64,000 nucleotides of DNA from JAICJC01 sp963709425 (GCA_963709425.1 CAVPWG010000005.1:744001-808000), one strand, 5' to 3'. Counted from the stretch's first letter, positions 50,689 to 62,720 are shown. The notes: generated from the sequence alone by a model not told the origin. A program made the numbers and translations.

Positions 50689-51813
50689 TCACGTCGGTTC
50701 GGTCGCCTCGACCACCGTGCGGGCGAGCATGTCGTGCAGCCCTCGGCGACGGCGGTCGATCAGCACGGGCAGGAAACCGGCGAAGAGCACCAGCATCGCA
50801 AGCAGCAGCCCGATCAAACGGACCACCGCCCGGCCGAGGCCGGGCGGCTCGCCGTCCGGCCCGATGACGCGCAATCCCATGAGGCGCATTCCCGGCGTCT
50901 GGCCGGTCATCGTCCAGAACAGGACGAGGTAGGCGTCGACGACGAGCGCCCATCCAACCGCGGCCACGACTCCCACCAGCCACTGGGGGCGAAGGCCACC
51001 GACAACCGAGGCCGCCAGCCACACGCCGGCGGCCGCGGTGAGCGCGAGCAGATCGGCCAGCGCGACGTCCATCACGAACGCGACGGCGCGTGTCGAAAGA
51101 CCGCCGTAGCGCGGCGGGTCGGCGTTGGTCGCCCGGCCCGCCCCGGTCCGCCGGAGCCAGCGATGCACGGTGCGCTCGGCGCCATCGTCCACCCGCGCCG
51201 TGGCGTTGCGAACGTCGTCGACGACCTCGTCGGCGAGCGATCGCGTTTGCGCGGTCAGAGCCGACCGGACCGCCGGGCTCGATGCGACGTTCTCGACGAC
51301 GCGCTGGAACTCCGGGCTCTTGAGCACGCGATCGGCGAGGTCGGCCGCCAGCCGGCTCTCGACCACATCGGCCACGAGCTCTTCGAGGCTCGGCCGTGGA
51401 CGCCCAACGGTCTCAGACGTCGAGGCGGCTACGGGCGTCGACTCGACGTGTGCATGCGCGAGAAACTCCGTCGCGACCCGGCGGGGGACCTGGCGCTCTG
51501 CCAGCGAGCGCGCGATCGCCTCCGTCAGAGGCCCAGCCAGGGCGCGGTCGACGGTCTGCTCGACCTCCGGCGCTGCGAGGACGTCGTCCGCGAGGTCGTC
51601 GACTCGCCGGCGCCCGTCGGCCCGCGCCGCCCGGCCGTCGGCCGCCAACCCATCCGCCGCGCGCCGGAGGACGGGCTCGACCAGCGGAGCCCGCGCCGCC
51701 GTGCGCATGGGCAGAAGCGCCAGCCGGCCGGCGGTACGGCAGGCTCGCGACCCTCGAACAGCCGCACCGAGCGCGATGTCGCGTGCATTGGTGCGGGTGG
51801 GCAGGTCGGCCAT
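50689..51813 (-). CDS. RDD-family membrane protein with long N-terminal region
   Basis: A 374-residue protein. The first 220 residues are soluble and helical, rich in Ala, Arg and Asp, with repeats of the kind VVDDLADDVLAAPEV / LADRVLKSPEFQRVVENVAS / SPAVRSALTAQTRSLADEVV. The C-terminal RDD domain has YGGLSTRAVAFVMDVALADL, FWTMTGQTPGMRLMGLRVIG and RRRRGLHDMLARTVVE. RDD proteins are three- or four-helix membrane modules, some acting as transporters. The repeated helical segments before it are unusual. The start ATG is at 51813. It follows the DUF7144 gene by 58 nt on the same strand. Confidence 0.8.
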   Translation of the reverse strand: MADLPTRTNARDIALGAAVRGSRACRTAGRLALLPMRTAARAPLVEPVLRRAADGLAADGRAARADGRRRVDDLADDVLAAPEVEQTVDRALAGPLTEAIARSLAERQVPRRVATEFLAHAHVESTPVAASTSETVGRPRPSLEELVADVVESRLAADLADRVLKSPEFQRVVENVASSPAVRSALTAQTRSLADEVVDDVRNATARVDDGAERTVHRWLRRTGAGRATNADPPRYGGLSTRAVAFVMDVALADLLALTAAAGVWLAASVVGGLRPQWLVGVVAAVGWALVVDAYLVLFWTMTGQTPGMRLMGLRVIGPDGEPPGLGRAVVRLIGLLLAMLVLFAGFLPVLIDRRRRGLHDMLARTVVEATEPT

Positions 51814-51871
51814 CGGCGTGCTCGAGCGTCGCCGGCCCGGACTCCGGAGGAGTCGGTCGGACGCGACGACG

Positions 51872-52273
51872 TCAGCCCCAGGCGGCTTCCGAGCCGACGG
51901 TGAGCCCGTAGATGACCGACAGGTTGGTGATGAGGGCGATCAGGCTGGCGAGCGGCGCCGCGAACAGGAAGAAGAACCAGACGAACATCGCCGCCCCGGC
52001 GAGCAGGACGCCGAGCTTGTACCCCGTCAGATTGCGGCTGAACACGAGGAACCCGGCCACCGCCTGGAGGATGCCGACGATCAGGACGACCCAGCCCCAG
52101 CCCGTCAGGTCGCCGAAGAGGAGCTTGTCGGCGTAGTAGCTGCCGCGGTGGATCGCCGTAGCGCCGTTGATGATGTTGAACGAGCCGGCGACCACGAGGA
52201 CGATGGCGGAGAAAAGCGCCCATCCGCTGAGTGCCGCTTCACCGGCCGCTGAGCCAATCCGCGGGGTGGTCAT
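51872..52273 (-). CDS. DUF7144-type four-helix membrane protein
   Basis: A 133-residue membrane protein with four helices: SGWALFSAIVLVVAGSFNII, GWGWVVLIVGILQAVAGFLV, KLGVLLAGAAMFVWFFFLFA, and SLIALITNLSVIYGLTV. The pattern (GWxxF, then NxxxG, then LTGWGW) is typical of actinobacterial DUF7144 proteins. GAGGAGGA, 4 nt before ATG 52273, is a strong ribosome site, which sets this start against the longer frame. Function unknown. Confidence 0.8.
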   Translation of the reverse strand: MTTPRIGSAAGEAALSGWALFSAIVLVVAGSFNIINGATAIHRGSYYADKLLFGDLTGWGWVVLIVGILQAVAGFLVFSRNLTGYKLGVLLAGAAMFVWFFFLFAAPLASLIALITNLSVIYGLTVGSEAAWG

Positions 52274-52409
52274 TGATTCCTCCTCACGAAGACCGATCCG
52301 GGGCCGTGCCCGGCGATGGATGCACGGAGCGTCGACGACCCGCTCCGGCGCTGCACTCGTGCGCGCCAGTCTGTCTGCGTGGGGCGGACACCACCACTCG
52401 GCGGCCGGG

Positions 52410-52766
52410 TCAGCCGGCGGTTGACGTCCCCCCGGGCGCGCCGGATGCCACACTCGGCTCGACGACGAGCGTGAGCCCGTCGAGCTCGCGGATCGTGACG
52501 GTCTCCCCCACATCGGCACCCGCTGCGCACCTGGCCTCCCACAACTCGCCGTGGACGCGGACCTGACCCATCGGCCGACAGTCCGCCACGACCTCCGCCG
52601 GCTGTCCGATCATCGCCTCGGGACCTGTCTTCGGCCGCCATCGCTTCGCGAGCCTGCGACCCCAGATGACCTCGCCGACCTCGCCGATGACACCGAGGAT
52701 CAGAACCACGATGTTCGCCGGCGACGGCAGCAGCAGCGCGAGGATGATCGCGATGATCAGGACCAT
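52410..52766 (-). CDS. NfeD-like small membrane protein
   Basis: A 118-residue protein. Two hydrophobic helices (VLIIAIILALLLPSPANIVV and VLILGVIGEVGEVIWG) are followed by a C-terminal OB-fold (MIGQPAEVVADCRPMGQVRV, then GETVTIRELDGLTLVVEP), the short NfeD form. NfeD proteins support stomatin/flotillin-like partners in membrane quality control. No such partner or stomatin gene is adjacent. ATG 52766 follows the LuxR gene stop by 22 nt on the same strand, so they may be co-transcribed. Confidence 0.8.
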   Translation of the reverse strand: MVLIIAIILALLLPSPANIVVLILGVIGEVGEVIWGRRLAKRWRPKTGPEAMIGQPAEVVADCRPMGQVRVHGELWEARCAAGADVGETVTIRELDGLTLVVEPSVASGAPGGTSTAG

Positions 52767-52788
52767 GACTGGTGTGCGGAGCCTCGCG

Positions 52789-55143
52789 TCATCCGGTGCC
52801 CACAAGGTCGCTCGGGGGCAGACCCGTCGCCCGCTCGACCAACCCCAGGCGCGTGGCGCGGTCGATGGCATCGCTCCGGCTGGAGACCCCCAGCTTGCGG
52901 TACAGGGAGATCGCCTGGGTCTTCACCGTATTGCGAGAGACGAAGAGGCGCTCGCCGATCTCGCGGAACGACAGATGGGTCGCCAGGAGCGGAAGCAGCC
53001 TGAGCTCCGCGCCGGTCAGGCCCGAGCCCTTGCCGGGCCGTGCCTCCGGCATTGCATCGACCTCGCGCTGGAGCTCACCCGTCTGTTCGAAGAGGCCACC
53101 GAGCCGGGGGCGGTGTCGCAGGATCTGGCCGATCTCCGACAGCATGGCGCGGGCACCTTCGGCGTCGCGCAGCGTCACGTGCGCCCGGACAAGCTCGAGC
53201 CGGGCCTGGACAGCCAGCCACGGTAGGGCATACGTGAGAGACGGCGTGAGCCGCCCCGCCGATGCGAGCTCGGCGCGGGCCTCCGCCCACCGGTTGTGAC
53301 GCAGCAATGCCCTGGCGGACGTCGCCGACTCGAGCGCGCACGCCGCCTCGGTGTCGCCCCCGCCGTTCGTGACAAGGCTCCGGGCCTCGAGCGCGAGTGC
53401 CTCGGCGGCGTCGTGGTCGTTCCGGCTCGCCGCGACCACGGCCCGCTCGCTGATCGCCGTCACCCGGGTGGCCGTCGCGTCGAGGCTCTCGGCGGCATCC
53501 ACCGCATCAGCAAGGACGGCGTCGCCGTGATGGTCGTCGCCGAGCAGGACCAGGGCGGCGCCTTGCAGAAGGAGCGCCGTCGGCCGCCACAGGCTCTGGT
53601 CGGGCAGCCCGGCGACAGCGTCCTCGGCATCGGAGAGCATCTGGTCGACGCCGTCGCGGCACAGCGCGGCGCGCACAAGCGCGATCCACGGCCGGACGGT
53701 CGTGGATCCGTCGGGCGGCGCCACCTCGTCCAGCCCGGCCTTCTCGGCAGCGGCAAGCCACCGTTCCGCGTCGGCCGGCCGGCCGCGAAGCGCGTAGATC
53801 CAGGCGCCGAGCACGGCGACGGTCGGATACGTCGTGAGGTCGGCCTCGTGAAAGCGGTCGAGCCAGCCTTCGACGGCGCCGATGCGTCCGCTCTGGTAGA
53901 CGGGCAGCACGAAGGACGTGATGAGCCGGGCGACCCGGTCGGTGTCGCCGGCTGCAGCCGCATACTCGACGGCCGCCTCTGCCTCGCCGCGATCCTCGAA
54001 CCAGTCGGCAGCCCGCTGTTGGAGGGCGGGGATGCTGCCGGCCTCGTGCTGCCCCAGCTCACGCCTCAGGAGATCCTTGAAGAGGTGGTGATAGCGGTAC
54101 CAGCCGCCGTGGTGATCGAGCGGGACGAGAAACAGGTTCGCCTCGTCGAATCGCTCCAGCTGGAGCGCGGAATCCTCTCGCTCGAGCACGGCGTCGCAGA
54201 GCGGGCCGCACATGGTGTCCAGCACGGACGTCCGCCGGAGGAAGGCGCGCTGCTCGGTCGTGAGGCCGGCGAGGTACTCGGAACGAAAATAGTCGGCCAG
54301 GTACCGGTCGTCGCCCCCGACGTTGACCGCTTCGGTGGATCCGGCATCGGGGTCCCGAAGCGCGAGGGTCGCCAGGTAGAGGCCCGCCGCCCACCCCTCG
54401 CTCCGACGGAGGAGCTCCGCAACATCGGGCTCGGTGAGCTCGACGCCGGCATCCCGCAGAAGGAGCTGCGCCTCTCGCCGACGGAGCGCCAGCATGTCGC
54501 GGCTGACCTCGAGCAATCGCCCGCCGGCACGCAGAGCGGCAATCGGCAGCGGTGGATGCACGCGCCCGGCGAGGACGACCGTCGATCCCGGCGTCAGATG
54601 CTCGGCGAGCGCCCCGACCGCATCGGCCGAGTCGCCCGGCCGGAGCAGGTCGGCGTTGTCGAGTACCAGGACAACCGGCTGTGCGATCGTCCTCAGCATC
54701 GATCCCATTCGTGGAACGGCGGCTGTCCAGACGGACGGAGCCGGCGATCGGAGCGCATCGACGACCATCGGATCGATGGGGCTGATCTGGCCGAGGGCGG
54801 CCGCGATGTGGGTGAGCAGCACGGTCGGGTCGTTGTCGCGCTCGTCGATCGAGACCCACGCGAATGGGCGCGGATCGCGGCTCGCCCACTGGCTGAGGAG
54901 CGTCGTCTTCCCAAAGCCGGCAGGAGCCACCACGGTCACGAGCGGCACGGACGAGGCACCCCGAAGACGGTTCACGAGGGCGGTTCGCACCACGCTTCCC
55001 GTTCGCGGGACGGGAATCTGGATCTTGGCCTCAACGAAGTCCAGCCGAGGCTCCGGTGGGAGCGGCGCGAGCCCGAGGCGGGCAGGCCGTCTCGGCCGTG
55101 GACGGTACGCCGACAGCTCAAGGCCAGGCGATCGAGACGTCAC
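52789..55143 (-). CDS. MalT-like LuxR-family ATP-dependent transcriptional regulator
   Basis: A 784-residue STAND-type regulator like E. coli MalT. Walker A is VVAPAGFGKTTLLSQWASRD (about 71-90), with Walker B in PVVLVLDNADLL. A winged-helix/TPR-like middle (RYHHLFKDLLRRELGQHEAG, then repeated helices) forms the sensor. The C-terminal LuxR HTH is FREIGERLFVSRNTVKTQAI with LYRKLGVSSRSDAIDRA. MalT binds maltotriose and ATP to activate glucan genes. This gene lies divergent from an operon with GH15 glucoamylase/trehalase, so control of that operon is a reasonable guess. GTG 55143 is the chosen start. Confidence 0.9.
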   Translation of the reverse strand: MTSRSPGLELSAYRPRPRRPARLGLAPLPPEPRLDFVEAKIQIPVPRTGSVVRTALVNRLRGASSVPLVTVVAPAGFGKTTLLSQWASRDPRPFAWVSIDERDNDPTVLLTHIAAALGQISPIDPMVVDALRSPAPSVWTAAVPRMGSMLRTIAQPVVLVLDNADLLRPGDSADAVGALAEHLTPGSTVVLAGRVHPPLPIAALRAGGRLLEVSRDMLALRRREAQLLLRDAGVELTEPDVAELLRRSEGWAAGLYLATLALRDPDAGSTEAVNVGGDDRYLADYFRSEYLAGLTTEQRAFLRRTSVLDTMCGPLCDAVLEREDSALQLERFDEANLFLVPLDHHGGWYRYHHLFKDLLRRELGQHEAGSIPALQQRAADWFEDRGEAEAAVEYAAAAGDTDRVARLITSFVLPVYQSGRIGAVEGWLDRFHEADLTTYPTVAVLGAWIYALRGRPADAERWLAAAEKAGLDEVAPPDGSTTVRPWIALVRAALCRDGVDQMLSDAEDAVAGLPDQSLWRPTALLLQGAALVLLGDDHHGDAVLADAVDAAESLDATATRVTAISERAVVAASRNDHDAAEALALEARSLVTNGGGDTEAACALESATSARALLRHNRWAEARAELASAGRLTPSLTYALPWLAVQARLELVRAHVTLRDAEGARAMLSEIGQILRHRPRLGGLFEQTGELQREVDAMPEARPGKGSGLTGAELRLLPLLATHLSFREIGERLFVSRNTVKTQAISLYRKLGVSSRSDAIDRATRLGLVERATGLPPSDLVGTG

Positions 55144-55509
55144 GCCACGCCTCTACCGGCCACACCGGGATGCGCCTCTGAACCCATTCGACCACCGAGT
55201 ATCCAGCGGCCGCCGGGGGGCGGCAATGATGTGCGCACGTCGATTGTGCTCGACCGCCCGGGGGCACGCACCACCACCGGCCTTCGGTCAGCACCAAGCC
55301 GGCGATGCGTCGAGCGGGAGCAGCATCGCACGCAGGCGGGCCCCGGACATCACCCCAACCGGACGATCGGACGAGGTCCGCGCCATCCGTTGCGTCGACT
55401 GGGGCCGCGTTGGTGCTCGCGGCGGCCGTTCCGGGCCGATGACGACCGCGAGATCGTCCGCATGGGATGACGGTCCGCACCGAGCGGATACCGTAGTCTG
55501 ACGGGCGGG
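55144..55509. other. Divergent intergenic region, 366 nt
   Basis: This stretch separates the MalT-like regulator from the sugar-oxidation operon and holds no convincing gene. A TAGTCT box at 55494-55499 lies 10 nt before ATG 55510 and is the likely operon -10. Regulator-binding sites would be expected here, but none can be named. Confidence 0.5.
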
Positions 55510-56838
55510 ATGGGGCACACGTCCGAAAACCGCCACGATGGACGCCCGCGCGTCGTCATTCTCGGCGGCGGGTTCGCCGGAGTCGGCGCTGCGCGCGAAC
55601 TGAAGCACGCCGATGCCGACGTCGTGCTGATCGACAAGCACGACTACCACACGTTCCAGCCGCTTCTGTACCAGTGCGCCACCGGCCTGCTCGAGACCAC
55701 AGCCGTCGGCCATTCGCTGCGCGACCTCGTCCACGGCCAGGAGAACGCCACCATCCGCCAGACAACGGTCACCGGCGTCGATGTCGACGCCCGTGAGGTG
55801 CGGTTCGAAGACCTCGAGCCGCTGACCTACGACTACCTGGTCTTCGGGCTCGGGGCAGAGGTCAACTTCTTCGGGACGGAGGGCGCGGCCGAGCACGCAT
55901 TTCCGATGTACACGCTCCCCGACGCCGTACGACTCAAGAACCACGTCCTCCAGCGCTGGGAGGAAGCGGATCGGCACCCGGAGCTCGTCGATGACGGCGC
56001 GCTGAACATCGTCGTGGTCGGGGGCGGCGCAACCGGGGTCGAGAGCGCGGGCGCGCTCGCAGAGCTCTACCGGGCAGAGTTCGCAAAGGACTATCCGGCC
56101 ATATCCCAGGAGAAGGCGCGCGTCATCCTCGTCGAGGCCGGGCCCGTGCTCTTCTCGATGTTCAAGGCCGACATTCGGGCCTACACCGAGAAGGCGCTCG
56201 AGAAGCGGAGCGTCGAGGTGATCACGGGCGAGGCTGTGAAGGCGATCTCCCCCACCCGGGTGACTCTGAAGTCGGGGACAGTGATCGCCGCCCACACGCT
56301 CGTCTGGGGCGCCGGCCTTCAGGGAAACCAGCTCGTCCAGTCGCTCGGGTTGGAGCTCGCGCGGGGAAACCGGATCCCGGTCGGTGCCGACCTCACCGTC
56401 CCCGGGCATCCGGAGCTGTACGCCGTCGGCGACGTCGCCGCGATCACCGATGCCACGACGAACCAGGTCCTCCCACAGCTGGGCTCGGTGGCGCTCCAGT
56501 CGGGCGAGCACGCGGGCGAGGACATCGCCCGGCGGATCGCGGGCAAGGAGCCGAGGCCGTTCAAGTATCACGACAAGGGAACGATGGCCACCATCGGCAG
56601 GGGCGCCGCGGTGGTCCAGATGATGGGCGGCCGAACCATGAAGGGCAGGACGGCCCAGCTGGCGTGGGGCACGGTGCACCTCGCGCTCCTGCCGACGAAC
56701 GAGGACCGCGCGAAGGCCGTCGTCAACTGGGCGGGAGCCGGGATGACCCACCAGCGCGCCGGCCGGATAACGGTCGAGACGGACGAGGAGCGCGACCCGG
56801 CCGACACCGGGGAACGGAAACCCAAGGCGCGCCGATGA
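55510..56838 (+). CDS. ndh: NAD(P)/FAD-dependent oxidoreductase, type II NADH dehydrogenase-like
   Basis: A 442-residue NDH-2. The FAD loop is RVVILGGGFAGVGAARELKH, with VVLIDKHDYHTFQPLLYQCA, the NDH-2 marker. The NADH loop is IVVVGGGATGVESAGALAEL. The late AVGDVAAITDATTNQVLPQL is the second FAD-binding motif. The C-terminal helix region (GTVHLALLPTNEDRAKAVVN) anchors to the membrane in this family. It passes electrons from NADH to quinone without pumping. It starts the five-gene operon; the G6PDH gene follows after 31 nt. Confidence 0.9.
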   Translation: MGHTSENRHDGRPRVVILGGGFAGVGAARELKHADADVVLIDKHDYHTFQPLLYQCATGLLETTAVGHSLRDLVHGQENATIRQTTVTGVDVDAREVRFEDLEPLTYDYLVFGLGAEVNFFGTEGAAEHAFPMYTLPDAVRLKNHVLQRWEEADRHPELVDDGALNIVVVGGGATGVESAGALAELYRAEFAKDYPAISQEKARVILVEAGPVLFSMFKADIRAYTEKALEKRSVEVITGEAVKAISPTRVTLKSGTVIAAHTLVWGAGLQGNQLVQSLGLELARGNRIPVGADLTVPGHPELYAVGDVAAITDATTNQVLPQLGSVALQSGEHAGEDIARRIAGKEPRPFKYHDKGTMATIGRGAAVVQMMGGRTMKGRTAQLAWGTVHLALLPTNEDRAKAVVNWAGAGMTHQRAGRITVETDEERDPADTGERKPKARR

Positions 56839-56869
56839 GCCGGCGCGGGCTCGGAGAGAGGAACACGAG

Positions 56870-58308
56870 ATGACGAGAACCGCTGCACCTTCCGCCGCAC
56901 CGCGCCCGGCAGCAGCCCGGGACGCGGGCGCGCGGCCGGCCGATGTCCTCGTGGTGTTCGGCATCACCGGTGACCTGGCGAAGGTCATGACCTTCCGCTC
57001 GCTGTACCGGCTCGAGCAGCGCGGACTGCTCGACTGCCCGATCGTCGGCGTGGCCGTGGACGACTGGACGGTCGACCGCCTGAAGGAGCGCGCCCGCGAC
57101 TCGATCGAGGGAACCGGCGAGAAGCTCGATCCAGCGGTCTTCGATCGGTTTGCCGAGCGCCTGTCCTACGTCGAAGGCGATTTTGGCGACAGTGCGACGT
57201 ACGACCGGGTGGCGGACGCGATCAGCGGCGCGCGAAGCCCGGTGTTCTATCTGGAAATCCCGCCGTTCCTGTTCGGCACGGTCGTCAAGGGCCTGGCCGG
57301 AGCGGGGCTGACGAAGGACGCCCGCGTCGTCGTCGAGAAGCCGTTCGGCCACGACCGCGCCTCTGCGTCCGAGCTGGCCGCGGAGCTCCACGAGTCCATC
57401 GACGAGTCCCAGCTCTACCGCATCGACCACTACCTCGGGAAGATGGGCCTGGACGAGATCATGCACCTCCGCTTCCAGAACTCGATGCTGGAGCCGATCT
57501 GGAACCGCAACTACGTGGAGTCGGTGCAGATCACCATGGCCGAGAGCTTCGGCGTCGAGGACCGCGGCCATTTCTACGATCCGGTCGGGGCGCTCCGGGA
57601 CGTGGTCGTGAACCACCTCATGCAGGTGGTCGCCGCAGCCGCGATAGAGGCTCCGTCTCGAGGCGACCTCGGGACTGTCAAGGACGCGCAGGTCGGGCTG
57701 TTCCACGCCGTCGAAGAGGCCGACCCGGCCCACTACGTCCGCGGGCAGTACGACGGCTACCTCGACATCGACGGCGTCGCCGCCGACTCGACGACCGAGA
57801 CGTACGCGGCGCTGCGCCTCGAGATCGAGAACTGGCGCTGGTCGGGCGTCCCGTTCTTCATCCGGACGGGCAAGCGCCTTCCCGCGACGCAGACGGAGCT
57901 TCGAATGGTCTTCAAGAAGCCGCCCCGGCTCGGCTTCGGGGTCAAGGGCCACCGCCCCGAGCCGAACCAGCTCGTGGTGAAGCTCGACCCGTCCACGGGG
58001 ATCCGGCTCGTCGTCGAAGCACACCGGGCCGACATGGCCGGCCCCGGGCGGATCGAGCTCGACATGGAGTTCTCCCAGGAGGGCGGGGAGGGTGCGACGC
58101 CCTACGAGGTGCTCCTGCACGCGGCGATGGCCGGAGACAGCACGCGCTTCACCCGGCAGGACGGTGTCGAGGAGACGTGGCGCATCATGCAGCCGCTGCT
58201 CGACAATCCGCCGGCGGTGCACCCCTATGCGCCGAACTCGTGGGGGCCGAAGGAAGCCGACAAGCTGGTCGCCGGCCATGGCAGCTGGCACGAGCCCTGG
58301 ATCACGTC

Positions 58309-58312
<4 letters not shown>
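56870..58312 (+). CDS. zwf: Glucose-6-phosphate 1-dehydrogenase
   Basis: A 480-residue G6PDH, first step of the pentose phosphate route. The Rossmann start is VVFGITGDLAKVMTFRSLYR (GxxGDLA). The signature with catalytic His is YRIDHYLGKMGLDEIMHLRF, followed by FQNSMLEPIWNRNYVESVQI. The sugar-phosphate lobe has WSGVPFFIRTGKRLPATQTE. The stretch before VLVVFG is a loose Ala/Pro-rich leader of about 25 residues. It overlaps the GH15 gene by 4 nt (ATGA). Confidence 0.95.
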
Positions 58313-60204
<1,892 letters not shown>

Positions 60205-60205
60205 C

Positions 60206-61756
60206 GTGGACGACTACGACGTCATCATCGTTGGCACGGGCGCGGGAGGCGGAACGCTCGCGCGTCACCTGGCACCCTCGGGGAAGCGGATCCTGCTGCT
60301 CGAGCGCGGAGACTGGCTGCCCCGCGAGCCGCAGAACTGGCTCGCCCAGGACGTGTTCGTCGACAACCGGTACGTGTCCCCCGACACGTGGTACGACGCG
60401 ACCGGCAGGCCGTTCCAGCCGCAGATTCACTACTTTGTCGGCGGGGCCACGAAGCTCTACGGCGCCGCGCTCTACCGGCTGCGCCAGGAGGACTTCGGCG
60501 AGCTTCGCCACCACGACGGTATCTCGCCCGCATGGCCGATCGGCTACGACGAGCTGGAGCCGTACTACACCCAGGCCGAGCACCTGTACGAGGTCCACGG
60601 CGCCCGCGGCGAGGATCCGACCGAGCCGCCGGCGAGCGCTCCGTACCCGTTCCCGGCCGTGTCACACGAGCCACGTATCCAGCAGCTCGCGGACGACCTC
60701 GCCGTGGCCGGGTTCCACCCGTTCCACGCGCCGTGCGGCATCCGGCTCGTGGAGCAGGACATGCCGCACAGCGCGTGCGTCCGCTGCCAGAACTGCGACG
60801 GCTTCCCGTGCGCCGTGCACGGAAAGTCCGATGCGGAGGTGCTCGGTGTGCGGCCGGCCCTCGAGCACCCGAATGTCACGCTGCTGACGAACGCCAAGGC
60901 CGTGAAGCTCGAGACGGACCCGGCGGGCGGAGCGGTCACGGAGGTGGTGGTCGAGCGAAACGGCGAGACCGAGCGGTTCGCCTCGCACATCGTCGTCCTG
61001 GCCTGCGGCGCCGCGAACACCGCGCGGCTGCTCCTGAGCTCGGCGAACGACCGGCATCCGAACGGGTTGGCCAACGGATCCGACCAGGTCGGCCGCAACT
61101 ACATGTTCCACAACAGCTCGGCGGTGCTCGCCCTGTCGCACGACGAGAACCCGACGATCTTCCAGAAGACGCTCGGCATCAACGACTTCTACTTCCGTAG
61201 CGACGACTTCGAGTACCCACTCGGGAACATCCAGATGGTGGGGAAGTCGCAGGCGCCGATGTTCCGCGGCGAGAAGCCGGGAGAGACGAAGCTCGCTCCG
61301 CAGTGGACGCTCGAGCGAGTCGCCCGGCACGCCATCGACTTCTGGCTCTCGACCGAGGATCTGCCCATGCCCGAGAACCGGGTCTCGATCGACCGGGAGG
61401 GCCGGCTGACCCTGACCTACACCGCGACGAACGAGGAGCCGAAGAAGCGCCTTCACGCTCAGCTGAAGACGATGCTCGGCCAGCTGCGAATGGAGCCGGA
61501 CCATCTCTTCCACCGGTTCGCCTACATGGCGAACGACATCCCTGTGGCCGGCGTTGCGCATCAGGCCGGCACCTGCCGATTCGGGACGGACCCGGCCACG
61601 TCGGCGTTGAACGCGGATTGCCGCGCACACGAGGTCGACAACCTGTACGTGGCCGACACGAGCATCTTCCCGAGCATCGGCGCGGTGAACCCCGCGCTGA
61701 CGGCGATGGCGAACGCGCTCAGGGTGGGGGACCGTGTGCTCGAGCGCCTCGCCTGA
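60206..61756 (+). CDS. GMC-family flavin oxidoreductase (sugar/alcohol dehydrogenase)
   Basis: A 516-residue GMC oxidoreductase. FAD loop: YDVIIVGTGAGGGTLARHLA; then FVGGATKLYGAALYRLRQED. A Cys cluster CVRCQNCDGFPCAVHGKSDA is characteristic of the bacterial sugar-dehydrogenase-like group. The C-terminus has HQAGTCRFGTDPATSALNAD with His/Asn catalytic area and NLYVADTSIFPSIGAVNPAL. No Tat signal is seen, so it is cytoplasmic. Between GH15 and aldose epimerase, glucose or a related sugar is the probable substrate (inference). Start GTG 60206, 1 nt after the GH15 stop. Confidence 0.9.
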   Translation: MDDYDVIIVGTGAGGGTLARHLAPSGKRILLLERGDWLPREPQNWLAQDVFVDNRYVSPDTWYDATGRPFQPQIHYFVGGATKLYGAALYRLRQEDFGELRHHDGISPAWPIGYDELEPYYTQAEHLYEVHGARGEDPTEPPASAPYPFPAVSHEPRIQQLADDLAVAGFHPFHAPCGIRLVEQDMPHSACVRCQNCDGFPCAVHGKSDAEVLGVRPALEHPNVTLLTNAKAVKLETDPAGGAVTEVVVERNGETERFASHIVVLACGAANTARLLLSSANDRHPNGLANGSDQVGRNYMFHNSSAVLALSHDENPTIFQKTLGINDFYFRSDDFEYPLGNIQMVGKSQAPMFRGEKPGETKLAPQWTLERVARHAIDFWLSTEDLPMPENRVSIDREGRLTLTYTATNEEPKKRLHAQLKTMLGQLRMEPDHLFHRFAYMANDIPVAGVAHQAGTCRFGTDPATSALNADCRAHEVDNLYVADTSIFPSIGAVNPALTAMANALRVGDRVLERLA

Positions 61757-62708
61757 CGCCGCTCCGCGGGCCGTCGCCCGCCCGGCCGCCGCGGAGGTGG
61801 AGATCACGTCCGGAGACCAGCGGGCGGTCGTGGTCACGGCCGGCGGCGGCCTCCGTGCCTACTCGATCGGCGGACGAGAGCTGCTGGACGGATTTCCGGC
61901 CGGCGAGCGGAGCCCGTCGGGGCGAGGACAGGTGCTGATCCCCTGGCCGAACCGGCTGGAGGACGGAGAGTACGAGTTCGACGGCCGGCGCCACCGGCTG
62001 CCGATCACCGAGCCCGAGCACCGAAACGCGATCCACGGACTCGTCCGCGACGCGATCTGGTCCGTGACCCACCACGACACGGACCGCGTGACCGTGGAGC
62101 ACGAGCTGCGGCCGCAGCCGGGCTACCCATTCGCGCTCGCGCTGCGCCTCGAGTACGACCTCTCCGCGAGCGGGCTCCGCGTGTGCACCACGGCCACCAA
62201 CGTCGGCACCGAAGCCTGCCCGTACGGTGCCGGGGCGCACCCGTACCTGACGGTCGGGACCGCGACCATCGACTCGAACATCCTCCGCGCTCCCGGACGG
62301 ACGGTGCTGCGCACCGACGAACGCGGCCTTCCGGTAAGCGCGATCTCCGTGGAGGGCACGGACTACGACTTCCGACAACCGCGGCGGATCGGCTCGACCA
62401 GGCTCGACCACGCGTTCACCGACCTCGAGCGAGGCGCGGACGGCGTCGCGCGTGTCGAGCTCGCCGCGTCCCGCGCGGGCCGGCGGCTCACGCTCTGGGT
62501 CGATGAGGCGTACCCCTACCTCGAGATCTTCACGGGCGATCCGCTGCCGGACGTGGCCCGCCGCAGCCTGGCCGTCGAGCCGATGACATGCCCGGCGAAT
62601 GCCTTCCGTACCGGCGAGTCGGTCATCCGCCTGGAGCCGGGCGACTCGTTCCGAGGCGTGTGGGGCATCAACCCGCCGCTGCTGCGCCCCGCCACACCCG
62701 GCGTGTGA
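61734..62708 (+). CDS. Aldose 1-epimerase family protein (galactose mutarotase-like)
   Basis: A 324-residue mutarotase-fold enzyme. Key parts are GRGQVLIPWPNRLEDGEYEF, HRNAIHGLVRDAIWSVTHHD (first His), ACPYGAGAHPYLTVGTATID (second His), and YPYLEIFTGDPLPD with SLAVEPMTCPANAFRTGES carrying the catalytic Glu. It interconverts sugar anomers, which would feed an anomer-specific oxidase or kinase. GTG 61734 overlaps the GMC gene by 23 nt. It ends the operon, convergent with cydC. Confidence 0.92.
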   Translation: MCSSASPDAAPRAVARPAAAEVEITSGDQRAVVVTAGGGLRAYSIGGRELLDGFPAGERSPSGRGQVLIPWPNRLEDGEYEFDGRRHRLPITEPEHRNAIHGLVRDAIWSVTHHDTDRVTVEHELRPQPGYPFALALRLEYDLSASGLRVCTTATNVGTEACPYGAGAHPYLTVGTATIDSNILRAPGRTVLRTDERGLPVSAISVEGTDYDFRQPRRIGSTRLDHAFTDLERGADGVARVELAASRAGRRLTLWVDEAYPYLEIFTGDPLPDVARRSLAVEPMTCPANAFRTGESVIRLEPGDSFRGVWGINPPLLRPATPGV

Positions 62709-62720
62709 TGTCCTGCAACC

